Assembly (NCBI GenBank): GCA_013398055.1 | Contig: VZRS01014892.1 | Coordinates: forward strand, 98,316 to 162,315 | From: Ifrita kowaldi | Lineage: Eukaryota; Chordata; Aves; Passeriformes; Cinclosomatidae | DNA: 64,000 bases | Direction: 5' to 3' | Shown: piece after piece, positions 52,561-64,000 of the stretch | How the letters are laid out: every line of letters starts with the position of its first letter | Position numbering within the stretch: position 1 is the stretch's first letter | Translations under genes and position numbers: made by a program | The notes under the pieces: model-generated | Seen by the model: only the letters and a program-made list of their open reading frames with translations | Databases searched by the model: none | What the model was told of the DNA's origin: nothing

Positions 52561-52598
52561 TATGTATGTATGTGTATATATGTATATATATATATATA
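52561..52598. repeat. TATG/TA simple repeat
   Basis: Starts as TATG units, changes to TGTATA and ends as an alternating TA run. A compound microsatellite of about 38 bp. Confidence 0.9.
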
Positions 52599-55500
52599 AA
52601 ATGAGAAGAAAGCTAAAGATGCTCATGGAAGAAAAATTCCAAAGGACTAAAAGGTTGCATCAAGCCATCTAGAGAATTTTCCACATCTTCATTGCTTGAG
52701 CCCTCTGACAACTGGAAGTATTTTTACAGTTTGTAATATTTCAGTGTCTGATTGGCAGCATTGTTCTTGCCTGTCTGATCTTCACAAGATATGGGAAGAT
52801 GAGCTAAAAATTAAACTCTGAATATGGAAAACCTGTGTTTAACCTGGTGTTAACCCAGCTTCAGCTAACTTCTTTTTGGATGGAGCATTGACAGCTGTTT
52901 GGCCTCTTCATGGAGATGTCCAGTGCACGTGGAGTCTATTCTAGCACCCACCTTTCTGGAAAAGGCATCCAGAGGATGCCCAGTGTACCATCCCCATTCT
53001 GTAAAAAGCATTTCTCCCACCAGCCAGCAGGTCTCCTTTTAGGTGATTGAATTTGCTTGACAGAGATGACATACATATAGCTTGATGTCTCTCAAACTGC
53101 TTAAGCTATTATCTTACCTTGACTCTCAGCTATGGTAGTTCTTTTTGTGTCCTTTTAGACTCCTAGTTAGCACTTTAACTACTTTATGCTGCTTCTCACA
53201 CATTGAACAATTCTCCAATGAAGTACCATAGCCCAAATCCTCTTCACATTAAAAGCTCCTGTAAATTTCCAACAATTCCTCCCACAATAGTTCCTCACTC
53301 TGCCAAAGCAATGAGCAACCAAAACCCACTTCTACAAAGGCCATTTGAAGCAAAGATATGTGTCTCTGGTGTTTCTGCCTGTCCTGTGTGAACCTTTACT
53401 GTTGTTAAACACATGGCATGGTGTTAACACACGTTCTCCAGTGTTCTGTGTGGGATGCAGCTGCAGTGTACCTATGCACCACGCAAACATGCAAAATATA
53501 ACCTTTAGCCTCAGCTGGCCCTGAGCCCTCCTCACTTACCAGCCCAGAACTTACCATTTGGCATGCAAAGGAAATACATATTTGCTCCTACAACAAAGGA
53601 CATCTAAATTTTTGTGATGTGGCAGTTATGTGGCAGGATATGATCCTCTTGTGACCAACAAACAGTAAGCTGCACATCTTAATCATCTTGTCTTTCCCCT
53701 CATTATGTTCTTACACCTGACACATTTTGGACATATATCACGGCACATGAAAGGCACCAGAAGCATCTCCTATCACCTAACTCGAAAAACTGAAGGGGCA
53801 GATATGCATACAGAGGGATGGGATCCTTCCATTTTGTCTTATGACCAGTGTGCCTTGAAATGTGTGACAGGGAAAGGAGCTGTGTTCCCACTGGATGGCA
53901 GGGTGGAAACTGCTATACTTGAAGGTGGTGGTGGGGGGTGGGGTGTTGCTTCCAAAGGAAGCATCACAAACCACTCTTCCTTAAACTACCTGTGCTTAAG
54001 GGTGCAATCTGGACTGTTCTCCCCAGAGAACCAGAAACATTCAAGCCCTCCCTATTCAATCCACTTGACCTGCTGTAAACCTCCTCTTTTGCAGAAAAGG
54101 TCATCTGTAGGTTCTGTAGGCTACACTAGCAGCTGCTGTAACTGTTGATGGCATTTAGTCAACCCTGAACTCATAAAGAATTAAGGGCCCTTTCAAAACT
54201 ATTCCCTTCCCCTGGAAGCAGGAAAGCACTGCTCTTGGTCTGCCATGAACAGGTGTTGTATTTGTTGAAAACAACTCAAAGCCAAAAGATCCATTAATAT
54301 TCTTGCACAAATCCGACGGACGTATAAAACCCTTCTGAAAAAGAAAATAATAAAGCAACCCAACCCCACAGGCAATTAAGCCCTGCCTAAGGAGACACTT
54401 TCATGGCTGCAGTTTCTGAGTGATGTAAGAATACCAGAATGTTGAACAATATGATGCACTTTAAAATTCATAGGTGTAGATCTAGTGTAATAATCAGGTC
54501 ATAAATCCTGGGGGCACACAGGGAGCAACTAAGAAAACATGTTCCACATGAAGAGCCCCAACTTACCTTGTGCAACAAAGTGCAGGAGGTTTTGTCTTTA
54601 AGGTCACCTCAGTGAGGAGCTATCCATTCTATTTAAAAATATGCTGTATGTTCCTAACCAGAAATAAAATCTTCTGTGAGCCATATGCTTCAAGTATGCC
54701 TTAAATTAGAGGAATCTGTGTGCATCAGGCCTACTTCATGAACACGCTGGAATCAACTGTGTGTAAATGTCAGTGGTCTACTGTATGGCCAAGTTGAGCC
54801 CTCCAAACCTAAAGTATGCTTATAGAAACTGAGAATGTTATATGCAAAAGGAGAACATAACCCAGAGTGTGTAAAGGTAATTTTTGGAATAAAATCAGGT
54901 TTATAGTATTAAACATATGCAACCAAATGATTAATGGAAAACCCAAAGGCAAGACATTTTGTCTTGACCTATTTTTGTTCTCAAACATGTTTCAAGAACT
55001 GTTTCTGCCTGCATCTTTAAGTAAATTTAGAGATCTCGGACATATGCCATAGCCCTGGGTCTCCTGTTTCAAAGAACAATACAAAATGTGCATGGTAGGA
55101 CTTGCACTGAAAGTACCCCAACAGCAATTCCCACCTCTAAATGGTGCATAATGCTGCGCTTTAACAAAGCTTTCCCCCTGAATTCAGTAAGACAGAGGTA
55201 ATGAGCAGCAGTTATCTTGGAGGTCAGTATCATTGCCTAACATAATGATAATATTTTGCTGCTGAATTCTGCTCCATAAGCACACCAAAAATCCTCAGTG
55301 CATGTCCACCATTTTTCCTATGTGACAAGTTGCTCTCAGTTTGCATATCCTTGAATCAAGAGCACAGTTTGATTTTATCTGTTTGAGGGATACTTACAAC
55401 CAGAGGATGAACTAGTATTTCACTAAAAGAATGCAAAGAAGGTTAAAATACTTCATGCACACAAGTGCATGAGAAGTTCAAGTTTGCTTCCCTTTCAGCC

Positions 55501-56784
55501 TGTGGTCAATGGCTTTGCAGGCATTTTCCCCTGTTCCAGTTTTACAATCATAACTCCCCCAAGAGTCTCCCCATGTTATGCTGAAGGCTCTTCAAGAGCT
55601 GAAGGGCAGATACACATTAGTGATCTCGAGGCCCTCAGCTGTATTAGATGCCAAACCCATCTCTTCTAAACCTGCCACAGAAAGGCTGTACATCACATTT
55701 CTTGGGGTCTCCCACTGCATACGGGGTTCTCTGGGGCTGGAGTAGGAATGACCACGCTGTGTCCCACTCTCTGCAAGCACCGAGAAACCTCAGCAAGCTC
55801 ATATACAGTCTGCTATAGTCTGCTGTAGTCTGCAGTTGATCGGCCACATTGGTCAGTGACTTTCCTTGCTTGGGTCAGATTCTGCAGCAGATGACGTTGG
55901 ATTAATTACAGCAATACATAATTACAACCGCATGCCAAGCTGGCCAAAAATAAACTTTTTTTGCTTCGCTGTCTCTTCTTTATCTGTGAGTTTTCTGTGA
56001 ACACCAGCCCAGCCATTAACCACAGCAGAGAGATGCTGGCTGATAAATATCCCCCAGCAGCACACGAAGGATCGAAGGATTTCCATCACTGCCAGTGTCT
56101 AAACATGCTGAGACACAAGTCTCTCCTGCTCGATTAGTAAGAACAGGTTTGCAGGTGGGACTGCAGGAAAATGAGACATGGCTCAGCAATGACTGATTCT
56201 CTCTTTCCATCAAGGAAGGAATTTATGTTTTTAAGCACTGTCTGGCATTTTGGTTGAGGAGGTATAGGAAATTTAGATCAATAAGACCATTAATGGCACA
56301 AGGAATAGTCACGGTAATGATAGATAAAAACCCCCCTCAATCTTACTGTTCTCCAACCTACAAAAGACACCTAGTTAGCAAAGTTTTTAATTTTGTTTTT
56401 GCTATTGAATGAGAATTGGGATACACACAAGAAGATATGGTTTTGCTTTAGCAAAGACTCACAGATGAGATTTTAGTTTTTAAAATTCAAAACTTAAGTA
56501 TCTCTCATCTTTCTTCCTTCCTAACCAAACTCTTGAAGTTGATGAGGTTCAGACAGACTTATTTTTACTTACTTCACTATTGAAGTAATTCACAAATATT
56601 TGCGATTTCTGACTGGGATGCTGCTATACCAGCAAATAAGACTGTGAATCACTGTACTTCTTAACTTTGCCAGAGTCCAAGTAAAAAAGGCACCTGAGAT
56701 AAGTATTTCTTGATTTATTTAATCTGTAGCTAGTAAAATAACAATGTTCCAGAAAACATGCTGGTTTTAAGTCCTAACATTATT
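52599..56784. other. Non-coding, probably intron; candidate element at 55.9 kb
   Basis: A short 10-bp periodic repeat (AGTCTGCTAT, AGTCTGCTGT, AGTCTGC) sits at 55807-55833. Two TAATTA sites lie at 55903-55908 and 55919-55924. No gene or named transposable element was identified. Confidence 0.5.
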
Positions 56785-56809
56785 AAAAACAAACAAACAA
56801 ACAAAAAAA
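56785..56809. repeat. (AAAC)n short simple repeat
   Basis: About four AAAC units between short A runs. Confidence 0.85.
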
Positions 56810-59800
56810 GATGGCAAGCTGTGCAGGAAGAGAGCAAACTGTTTTGTGTTTTCACGATACAAAACACATTTCTTTGAGCTTCACAAAAACATAATATAAT
56901 TTCCTTTGATAGGTTTTATCTTGCATTTTCCCATATATGAAAGCTGATTTTTTCCCTTTTATCTAATAAAACATTTTATTTAAAGCTTAGAATAGTTCTT
57001 TTTCTGGGAATTGGGGCTGAACAATGTACATAAGTGGCATACAGCGCCATAAAGGCACATGGTAATAACAACAAAATACCCAGAGAAAGGTAACAGGTGA
57101 TACTGTGGTCACGGTGCAGTCGATAGGGTATCTGCCATTAAGTGATGATTAATCAGAGTGAGGGCTTTGCCTAGTGTTTCTGGTGGTCTCCACGGCTGTG
57201 CAGCAGGGCAGAGACACAAGAGCCAGTAAGCAGGGAAGCTGGGAAGGTTCCTCCAGCTCTAAACTCACCTATTTCTTGCCTCTCTTCCTCTTCAAAATGA
57301 AGCGATTATATTTTTAGTGGAGGCGGGGGGGGGAAGAGGAGGGAAAAAACCCCTGACACAGTATTTTGCTTTCAAAACCTGCCTTCTAAGCACTCAGTCC
57401 TGAAGTTCACACTCACAACTTCACACAAACAGACATGTAAGTAAGTCCAGGGGACAGGAACAAGAGGCTCAGGCTTGATCCAGGTTTGCCTTTAGTCTGG
57501 GACTGAGAAGACAGCCTAGCATTTAAGTTCTCCTAAATAGCAAAGATCATTAGCTTTAATTTTCGTTTCTTCCTTCATCAATGGCTATAGCTACAGTCCT
57601 CACTATATTTAGTTGCCTTTATCTTCTCTCATAAAAGGCACATCAGTATGGAGAAGGGCCTCTCTCAATCTCAGACATTTTTAGAGCAGAACTGTGCTAT
57701 CGTTGTGCCTTGCTGATAATCCTCAAATCTATTTTCTTGCAGCACTGTTAATGGAACAGCATCCTATTTGTATGAGGGAAGTTTGCAACAAAAGCAGGAT
57801 CTGCCCTCTGGGATTCACATGTTCTTGCTTTAATTAAAAAGAAATACCATTAAAATTTACCACTGCCAGAAGTGAATCAAATTAATTTTAAAAAATTAGA
57901 AGACGGGAACAAAACTGGTTTTGATGAGGCAACAATTGCAGCTTAAATCTGTATACTTTTAATAGCACAAATTAAAACTTAGGGCTCAGAAGTATTTTCC
58001 TTGGGTCTCAGGAAATCCACTGACGTGGTGTAACCTTTAGTAACACTGTGCCCACTAAATCTACCTCAGGGAAAGGAATGCTGCTTATTTTTAGGTACAG
58101 TTTACTCAAAACTGCACACATGCTAATAATGATCATAAAATTTTTACTTCAGATGCAGAAACTGTTTAAATATTTACCTCCTAAAAAAGAAAAAAAAATC
58201 AAACCCCAAACATGGCAACAAACCCAAAAGCAGAATGAAATTGCTCTACTTACAAACGAAATCACATTTGGGGCATCTTTGTTTTAAAGCTTCCAGTGAC
58301 TGAGGCAAGATGTGTTTGCTTTCAGTTTCCTACTTACTAAGGAATATGGGCCTGACCTACTGCTGTAGATGAACTTTGCAAGAGTGTACGGTTGAACCAG
58401 GTGAACGATAGCAGACGATTAGATATAGATTAGGTTCTTGATGGCTTTGCTGATTGCTCAGTCTTTGCTTCACCTGCGGCTGAAGGGCCAAAGAGATTGC
58501 AGAGAGAGGGAGAACAAGAGGACAGATGGATGGCCAGGCCCTGCTTCGGCAGCAGGCCGGGAAGGAGAACATTGCACAAGCAACACAGCAGCAGAGTCCT
58601 GTGGGGAGTAAACCTCTGCACTGTCTGGGGCAAGGGTGTGAACCCTTCCAGTAAGTGAAATGGACATCTCAGATGTGTCCCTGGGGAGGAAAGCTCAATT
58701 CTCGCTCAGCCCACTCCAGCCCATCCCCAGAGGCCGTCAGGGATGTGGGAGAAGGCTCGCTGGGCTCCCAGGGAGCACAGCCCAGCATGACTTCATGACA
58801 GGCTGGGAAGAGGCTGTCTCCCCGGTCTGAGGGAAAACTCACACTGATGTGGGCATGTCTGCACAGAGTTTCAACCCTTTGGCCACCGGTTCCTTGCTCG
58901 TTCCATCAGCTGTGGTGTTGGTTGTGCCACAACAGCCACAGCCTGGGTGCAAGACAAGATACTAACTTAACTGGGCAATAACTTGACAGCCATATCTTCA
59001 GTGCAGAACACAGTATTAACTTCATTAAGCAACAAATCACTAAACTAGATGAAAGCTATGACAGCGGTCCAAACTCTGTTGCATTATCAGGCAGCTGAAT
59101 AAGCTTCCCCCTAAGCTTTTTGTCATGGAGAGGAAACATAGTAGGGGTGGAGGCTGTGGGAATAACCTCTTCCTTTGCATTCATGGAAGTGGCTGTTGGC
59201 AGTGGGAAGATGTTGTTTGCACCATGGTGAGACAAAAGCCTCTGGTTGTGGTTTTTGACTTGGCTCTGGATTTTGCCAGCTCAAATATCAATCCTATTTA
59301 TGTTTCTACACCCTTCTTGAAACTCTTACACACCATGACCCTGGTTTCATCTCTCCCAGCTCTGCTAATGTAACCAAATAATTGACAGCTAGCACATATT
59401 TCCAAAGTTTGTTGGTTTCTTCCAGTGAGGAAAAAGGCACCATGCTAGCAGTCGCGCTGCCATAATGCAACCATGCCTCCTCCAGCTGCCAGGCTTCCTC
59501 ACAGACACTCCTCCTTGGATGCTGGTCTACATTCAGTTGCCTATTGTGGCCACTGCCATGCTCAGCTATGCCTCCCATAGCTCTTTGTGCCAGACTTTCC
59601 TGCAGGCAGAGCAGGTGACTTCCAGGGTGAGCCTGACACCATCCTTAAAAAGATGAGCACACCAAAAGGAGTTAAAAACCCCACACCATGCGGTATATAT
59701 GTAGGGAGTGATTTGGGAACACAGAACAAAAGCCAAGTAGGAGAGGTTGCAAAACTTCTTTCACCTCTTTTTTTCAAAACCTATGCAAACCATTGTTCCT

Positions 59801-62800
59801 TAACACACCACTGAAAATGAGCAAATGCTGGCAGTAAGCCTTGCGACCAACTCACTTTGGGAAGCAGTAGGCTGCAGACCTCTCACTCTACTTCTCCCGC
59901 TCCTATCCATGCACTCTGAAACCTCACACATTCTAGGAAAACTCCCAGCCACTGGGGAAAAAAAGCCCATAAAATATGAACCACCGGCTCTCAACCTCCT
60001 TGGCATTTCTGGTTTTACATTCTTATTCCTAAACTTATTCAAGGTCAAGACCAGGTGAAACAGACTTGTGAGTGCCTCCCTTAGAGAGTACAGAGGATAA
60101 AAACCAAAATTCTGGCAGAACAGTGGTTTTCCATGTTGTGGATGGAAATGCAGCAGTGGATGACTGCTGTTGCAGCTGCATTCATGACAAAATATGATGT
60201 TTATGTTACATCTGCTTCTCTCAGTGCCTCCCTGGCAAGGTTGCTGCTTGAATTTGGGTGATACGGCTGGATGCTGACTGAAGTCATAGCAGTACAACCA
60301 GCAGCAAAATTTAACACAAATTAATGTTCACTATAAATGGCAAAGAATCCTCTCTGCTCCACAAGACCCGGAGAGTGCTTGAAGTGAGAAGCAGCATCCT
60401 TGTAAACTTACAAAAGTTTGACAAAGCAACAGAAAGGATTCCGGTTGGTTCTCAAAGCAGTGTCTCTGTTTATGAACACCACGGCTCTTTCCTTTCTGAC
60501 CTTGCATAAAGGCAGTATTACGTAGGGGGAGAGCAAAGAACAGGGGGTCTGCTCCTGCTTACCAGAAGGCACAGTCAGAGTCCTATGAACAGCAAATGGA
60601 ACATGTTACTATCACTCATTAACAGATTAGGAGATGTATATGATAGTTTTTGTAGAGAATAGATTATGGACCATCTGTTGATCCATTTCACCCTGGGAAG
60701 CATATGTGAGCATTTCTGATGGGTATAAAGCTGGACAGTGTGCTCAGGCTGCATTCCTTGACTGCCTTTATCCCTATGGAGACACAGTTCATCTGGGGTG
60801 TGTGACATTCCCTCCCATCCTGTGCAAGTCATTTTTCATTGCTATCAGCTATCCCTTGGCTGCCTGAAGTGACAAAAGCTGCTTGTGGAAGAAAGCGTGA
60901 TCCTCAATCCCAAGGATTAAAACTGGGCAATGTTGGACCTGAGGGGTAAGATTTCAATGTGCACAGAAGCCTAGGGAAAAATGATGTCTGCCAAGATGTT
61001 ATTTCCCGCCTTCTCCAGATGAAGAACCAACAGCAGCAAAGCACATTTTGAGAAGAGCTAACAAGTCATTGCTCTCTTTCAAAACGGACTCGAACAAGAA
61101 AGTGCTTCTTTTCTGCTAATGCCTTTCCCCTAGACCTTCTCTTCCCTTCTGTCACCCAGTCGTTCATGCTTACCCCTACACTGCCATTTCAGTGACGCTC
61201 TAGTTTTAAGCAGTGTGTATAATAGGTGAGTTAATTCAGACTCAGAGACCTCAGGCAGCTTGCCAGTCATGCTAATTAGCTGTCTAAGCAAGGAGTACAT
61301 TAGCTTTACAGCAGCACTGACAGATTTGACTTCTATCAACAACAAAAATGCTGCCACAGGAAGCTGTAGGGTGTACACGGTAAGAAATCAGTGTAGAAAT
61401 GACCACCAGAAGATAATGACCTCATTAGATACATTCCAAGTTAATGGTGACCAGGTCAAATTGAGGTTTTATTACATATGGATTCTGACCATGATATTCT
61501 TTACCAACTGAACTAGGAAGAATAATTTGAAATTCAAGTGAACACAAACTCAGATCTGATTTCAAGGAGAATTTCCATCTGGAAAAATTGTGAAGAACTA
61601 CTGACAAGTAACGGAGGTATCAAGGGCTAGTAAGATTGCGAGCTGGAAAATATGTGCATGACAATGGTGAAATTTCCAAACAGCTGAGGATTAAATCTAA
61701 TAGGATTTGAAGTTGCAGATAAAAAGCCTTAAGTTTCAAGGCAAGTGAAACTGTGTTTGAGTAGAATCCTCTCCATCACTGCCTTATTCCCCTAATCAAG
61801 CTAACTGCTAAAGCTACATGTTTACAGCCCCTTACTGATTTGAACTTGTATCGTTCACTGCTGTGCCCCAGGGATTTTCAATCACTCGTGCAGTACTGTC
61901 CCACATATTTTCCATTTAATTTCTGTTGACAGATGTCAACCTTTAAAACTTTTTTCCCTGCATGCCCAATAGTGTCCCAGTTATGCATCACCAGGGAAAT
62001 GTCAAAAATTTTCCAGTGAGGTGTCTCAATTGACTAAAAAACATAAGGGTCGTATGACACAACACTTTCTCCTGGCTTTAAATTCTTCCTATAAACTTGA
62101 CCAGCCTTATTTTTGATCAAAAGCAGAGTGGCCCTAATCAGATGCGAGATCCCCGTCCTCCCTCAACAATTTCAGCTTCTTATCTTAAATCAGTCATACC
62201 ATCTGTAGAGAAATGGCAATTAAATCAACCTGAAATCAACAGAAAACTTCTTGTTGGCCTCATGGTTCCTGCACAGCCTTCACTGCCTGTCAAGGCTGTT
62301 GGGAACTATTCCAGAGCATGACATACCATGGACACAGTTAGCTAGGCAACTCTTCTTTAGTACGAAACAGGCTTTAAAGAATACATTGAAATGAGTATTA
62401 ACTCAAGGAAACTATAAATGCTGATAACCAAATATTTGGCATATACAACCTTTTCCAATTACACGAGTGTTCTGAAGACCCAACAAAATGGTGTACCACA
62501 CACACATGCTTTCACATAAAAAACAGTCATCTGCGTTCCTTCAACTAAAAAGAACCATTGGTACTCAACAGCAGGCACTAAAATATTAACTGAGTTGTAT
62601 ACACACAGCTGTTTGAAGACATTTGCATTGACATGGAGACCCCTTTACAAATCTGCTTCATGTGGTCTGCTTTATCAAGATGATGAGTTGACATGGAAAT
62701 CATATGTGTGGGAAGGAGCCAGAAGCCCTTCACATTTTGTGATAGTTAGCCTTTAACAAGGAAATTACAGGGAACTTACTTTGAAATTAAATAACTCTAC

Positions 62801-62903
62801 ATCCACAGGAACCCCTTCCAAATTGCTCTGGCTAAATCTCCTGAGTCTGATTCAGCCTCAAAATCCACTTGCTTCAGTACTTAGTCTATTTTAGTTGAAC
62901 TGT
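56810..62903. other. Non-coding, probably intron; G9 tract and GC-rich patch
   Basis: A nine-G run lies at 57325-57333. Positions 58,450-58,920 are GC-richer than the surroundings. The longest open frame (59800-60297, minus) resembles no family and has no splice-site support. No other elements were recognised. Confidence 0.5.
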
Positions 62904-63083
62904 TGATACATGCTGCGCTGCTTTTGGCTGGGGTAGAATTNCTTTCTTTACTGAACTGTTTTGACCTCAGCCCATGAGTTTTCCAGCTCTCACCCTTTCA
63001 ATTCTTCCCCAGTCCTGCGGGTGGGGGCATGAGTGAGCGGCTGCACGGTGCTTGATTGCTGGCTGAGGTTAAACCACGACACA
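62904..63083 (+). mobile_element. Internally deleted avian endogenous-retrovirus-type LTR remnant
   Basis: The left part (GCTGCTTTTGGCTGGGGTAG and a few following bases) matches the 5' end, and the right part matches the 3' end, of a common avian ERV-type LTR. The right part has CAGCCCATGAGTTTTCCAGC, then a G-rich GTGGGGGCATGAGTGAGCGG, then GAGGTTAAACCACGACA at the terminus. The several hundred bases normally between the ends are absent. No internal viral genes are present, so this is a solo-type remnant with no coding capacity. The ambiguous base at 62941 marks the junction. Family assignment is from memory of avian repeats and is not verified. Confidence 0.75.
62941..62941. other. Single ambiguous base (N)
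   Basis: The only N noticed in the window. It lies exactly where the two LTR end fragments meet, suggesting a sequencing or assembly problem at that junction rather than a random miscall. Confidence 0.95.
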
Positions 63084-64000
63084 CGCAAATAAGGTAATGC
63101 AAACACACCAACTTGAGAAAATAGCATGTATAAAAAAGGCTCACTTTTGGTTGTTTCTACTTGCATATGTTCATATTTTTGCAATATACGGGTGATGTCC
63201 TACAACTTCTACACTAAAAACAACACCTTGAACTTAATGTGCCATTTCTTTAAACTCCTCTTCAACAGATCAAAGCATCTGGTAGACAACAGACAGGCTT
63301 TAGGAAAACCTAAGAACCAAGTACAAGGTAGTGTTAAGTAATTTGCTATCCATGTGCCTCTAGAGAGGCTATTTGAAAGCTTCTCCTACCACTGTTCCAC
63401 ATAAACTAGAAAAAACCTTGACCTCCCATTTTGCTTTGATTATCGCTACATTTGGCGACTGAGCCACTGTCTAAGCTAACAAAATGAAGGGCTTTGACTG
63501 TCACTCTCCCTGCTTATGTCATCCTTGGACCTTTCACGGTAAGCCAAAAATAATTGAGGGGGCAGGTGGCTACTGCCCCATGAGTCAGTGCAGATGTGGC
63601 ACACCACATTCTCCCCACCCATGTCAACTCAGGCTGCATGAGTAAAGCTACCAATTAAGAGTACAAAACAATTATTCTTCCTGACGTCATCCCAGCCTCA
63701 AACCATAAGAGCTTCCTTTCACCCTGCCTCTGCCTCACTGTTTTCCGCCAACCATTTCCCAAGCTTCATCTTGTGACAGTTTCAGGGTACAATAATACAA
63801 GTCCAGAACCACAAAAAAGGCTAGGTGTTTTAAACTATGAATACCTGTTCCACCAGGAGCCAAGGAATACCTAATTCTAGCAGTGTAAAAGTCTGAATAA
63901 GCAATAAGCAGTATGTGTGATCCTCCCGTGCTGCAATAGGAAAAAAAATGCTGCAAACCTTTGAAGGCCTCTTTTATCTTCTGGGACTGGCTGGTCCTGC
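63084..64000. other. Non-coding right end; contains a full CRE palindrome
   Basis: TGACGTCA, the complete cAMP-response-element palindrome, is at 63682-63689. No exon or repeat was recognised in the rest, which runs off the window. Confidence 0.5.

Noticed and set aside
58450..58920. CpG island promoter
   Set aside because: GC-richer than its surroundings, but CpG are few and scattered compared with 47.6-48.0 kb.
59800..60297. 165-codon minus-strand frame
   Set aside because: No family similarity, cysteine/serine-rich filler and no recognisable splice context. Chance frame.
4372..64000. Upstream paralemmin-2 coding exons
   Set aside because: I looked on the minus strand for the coiled-coil and C-terminal paralemmin-2 words (for example around KWLLQGIP and VNYISSQLPD) and found none with splice sites. 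A small, diverged exon could still be missed by eye.
1..64000. tRNA, rRNA, CRISPR, operon or phage features
   Set aside because: No tRNA B-box with a matching A-box, no rRNA signature, no spaced identical repeats and no closely packed open frames were seen. The window has the texture of vertebrate intron.

Overview
The window looks like nuclear DNA from a bird. Three things support this. A large exon on the minus strand encodes most of the AKAP2 part of the vertebrate gene PALM2AKAP2, split by consensus splice sites. Interspersed repeats are sparse and are mainly decayed CR1 LINE pieces and old tRNA-derived SINE pieces. Near the right end there is an internally deleted long terminal repeat of a type I recognise from avian endogenous retrovirus-like elements. 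The exact species cannot be fixed from the sequence. Nothing suggests bacterial, plasmid or viral DNA, so there are no operons, ribosome binding sites or CRISPR arrays.

Layout. Positions 1-1955 are intron downstream of the large exon (the gene runs right to left). Positions 1956-4350 are a 2,395-bp coding exon of PALM2AKAP2. It includes the 36 in-frame codons upstream of the AKAP2-only methionine, the type II PKA regulatory-subunit anchoring helix, and a charged C-terminal helix. Positions 4351-64000 contain no exon I can defend. This stretch is most simply the long intron between the paralemmin-type exons and the AKAP2 exon, possibly with unseen AKAP2-specific first exons. It holds low-complexity tracts, one clear tetranucleotide microsatellite, short tandem duplications, two CR1 fragments (about 42.9 and 48.2 kb), two or three MIR/CORE-SINE-like fragments (about 35.8 and 39.3 kb, weaker at 17.4 kb), and the LTR remnant at about 62.9 kb. 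It also has several AT-rich, homeobox-motif-bearing stretches that look like candidate conserved non-coding elements.

The only protein product is the anchoring protein. It is expected to hold PKA at membrane and actin sites, and the in-frame exon start would let it be fused to the lipid-anchored paralemmin N-terminus. I found no new enzyme system, defence system or gene cluster. The most useful leads are the candidate regulatory elements, a CpG-enriched segment at 47.6-48.0 kb, and the single N that lies exactly at the deletion junction of the LTR.
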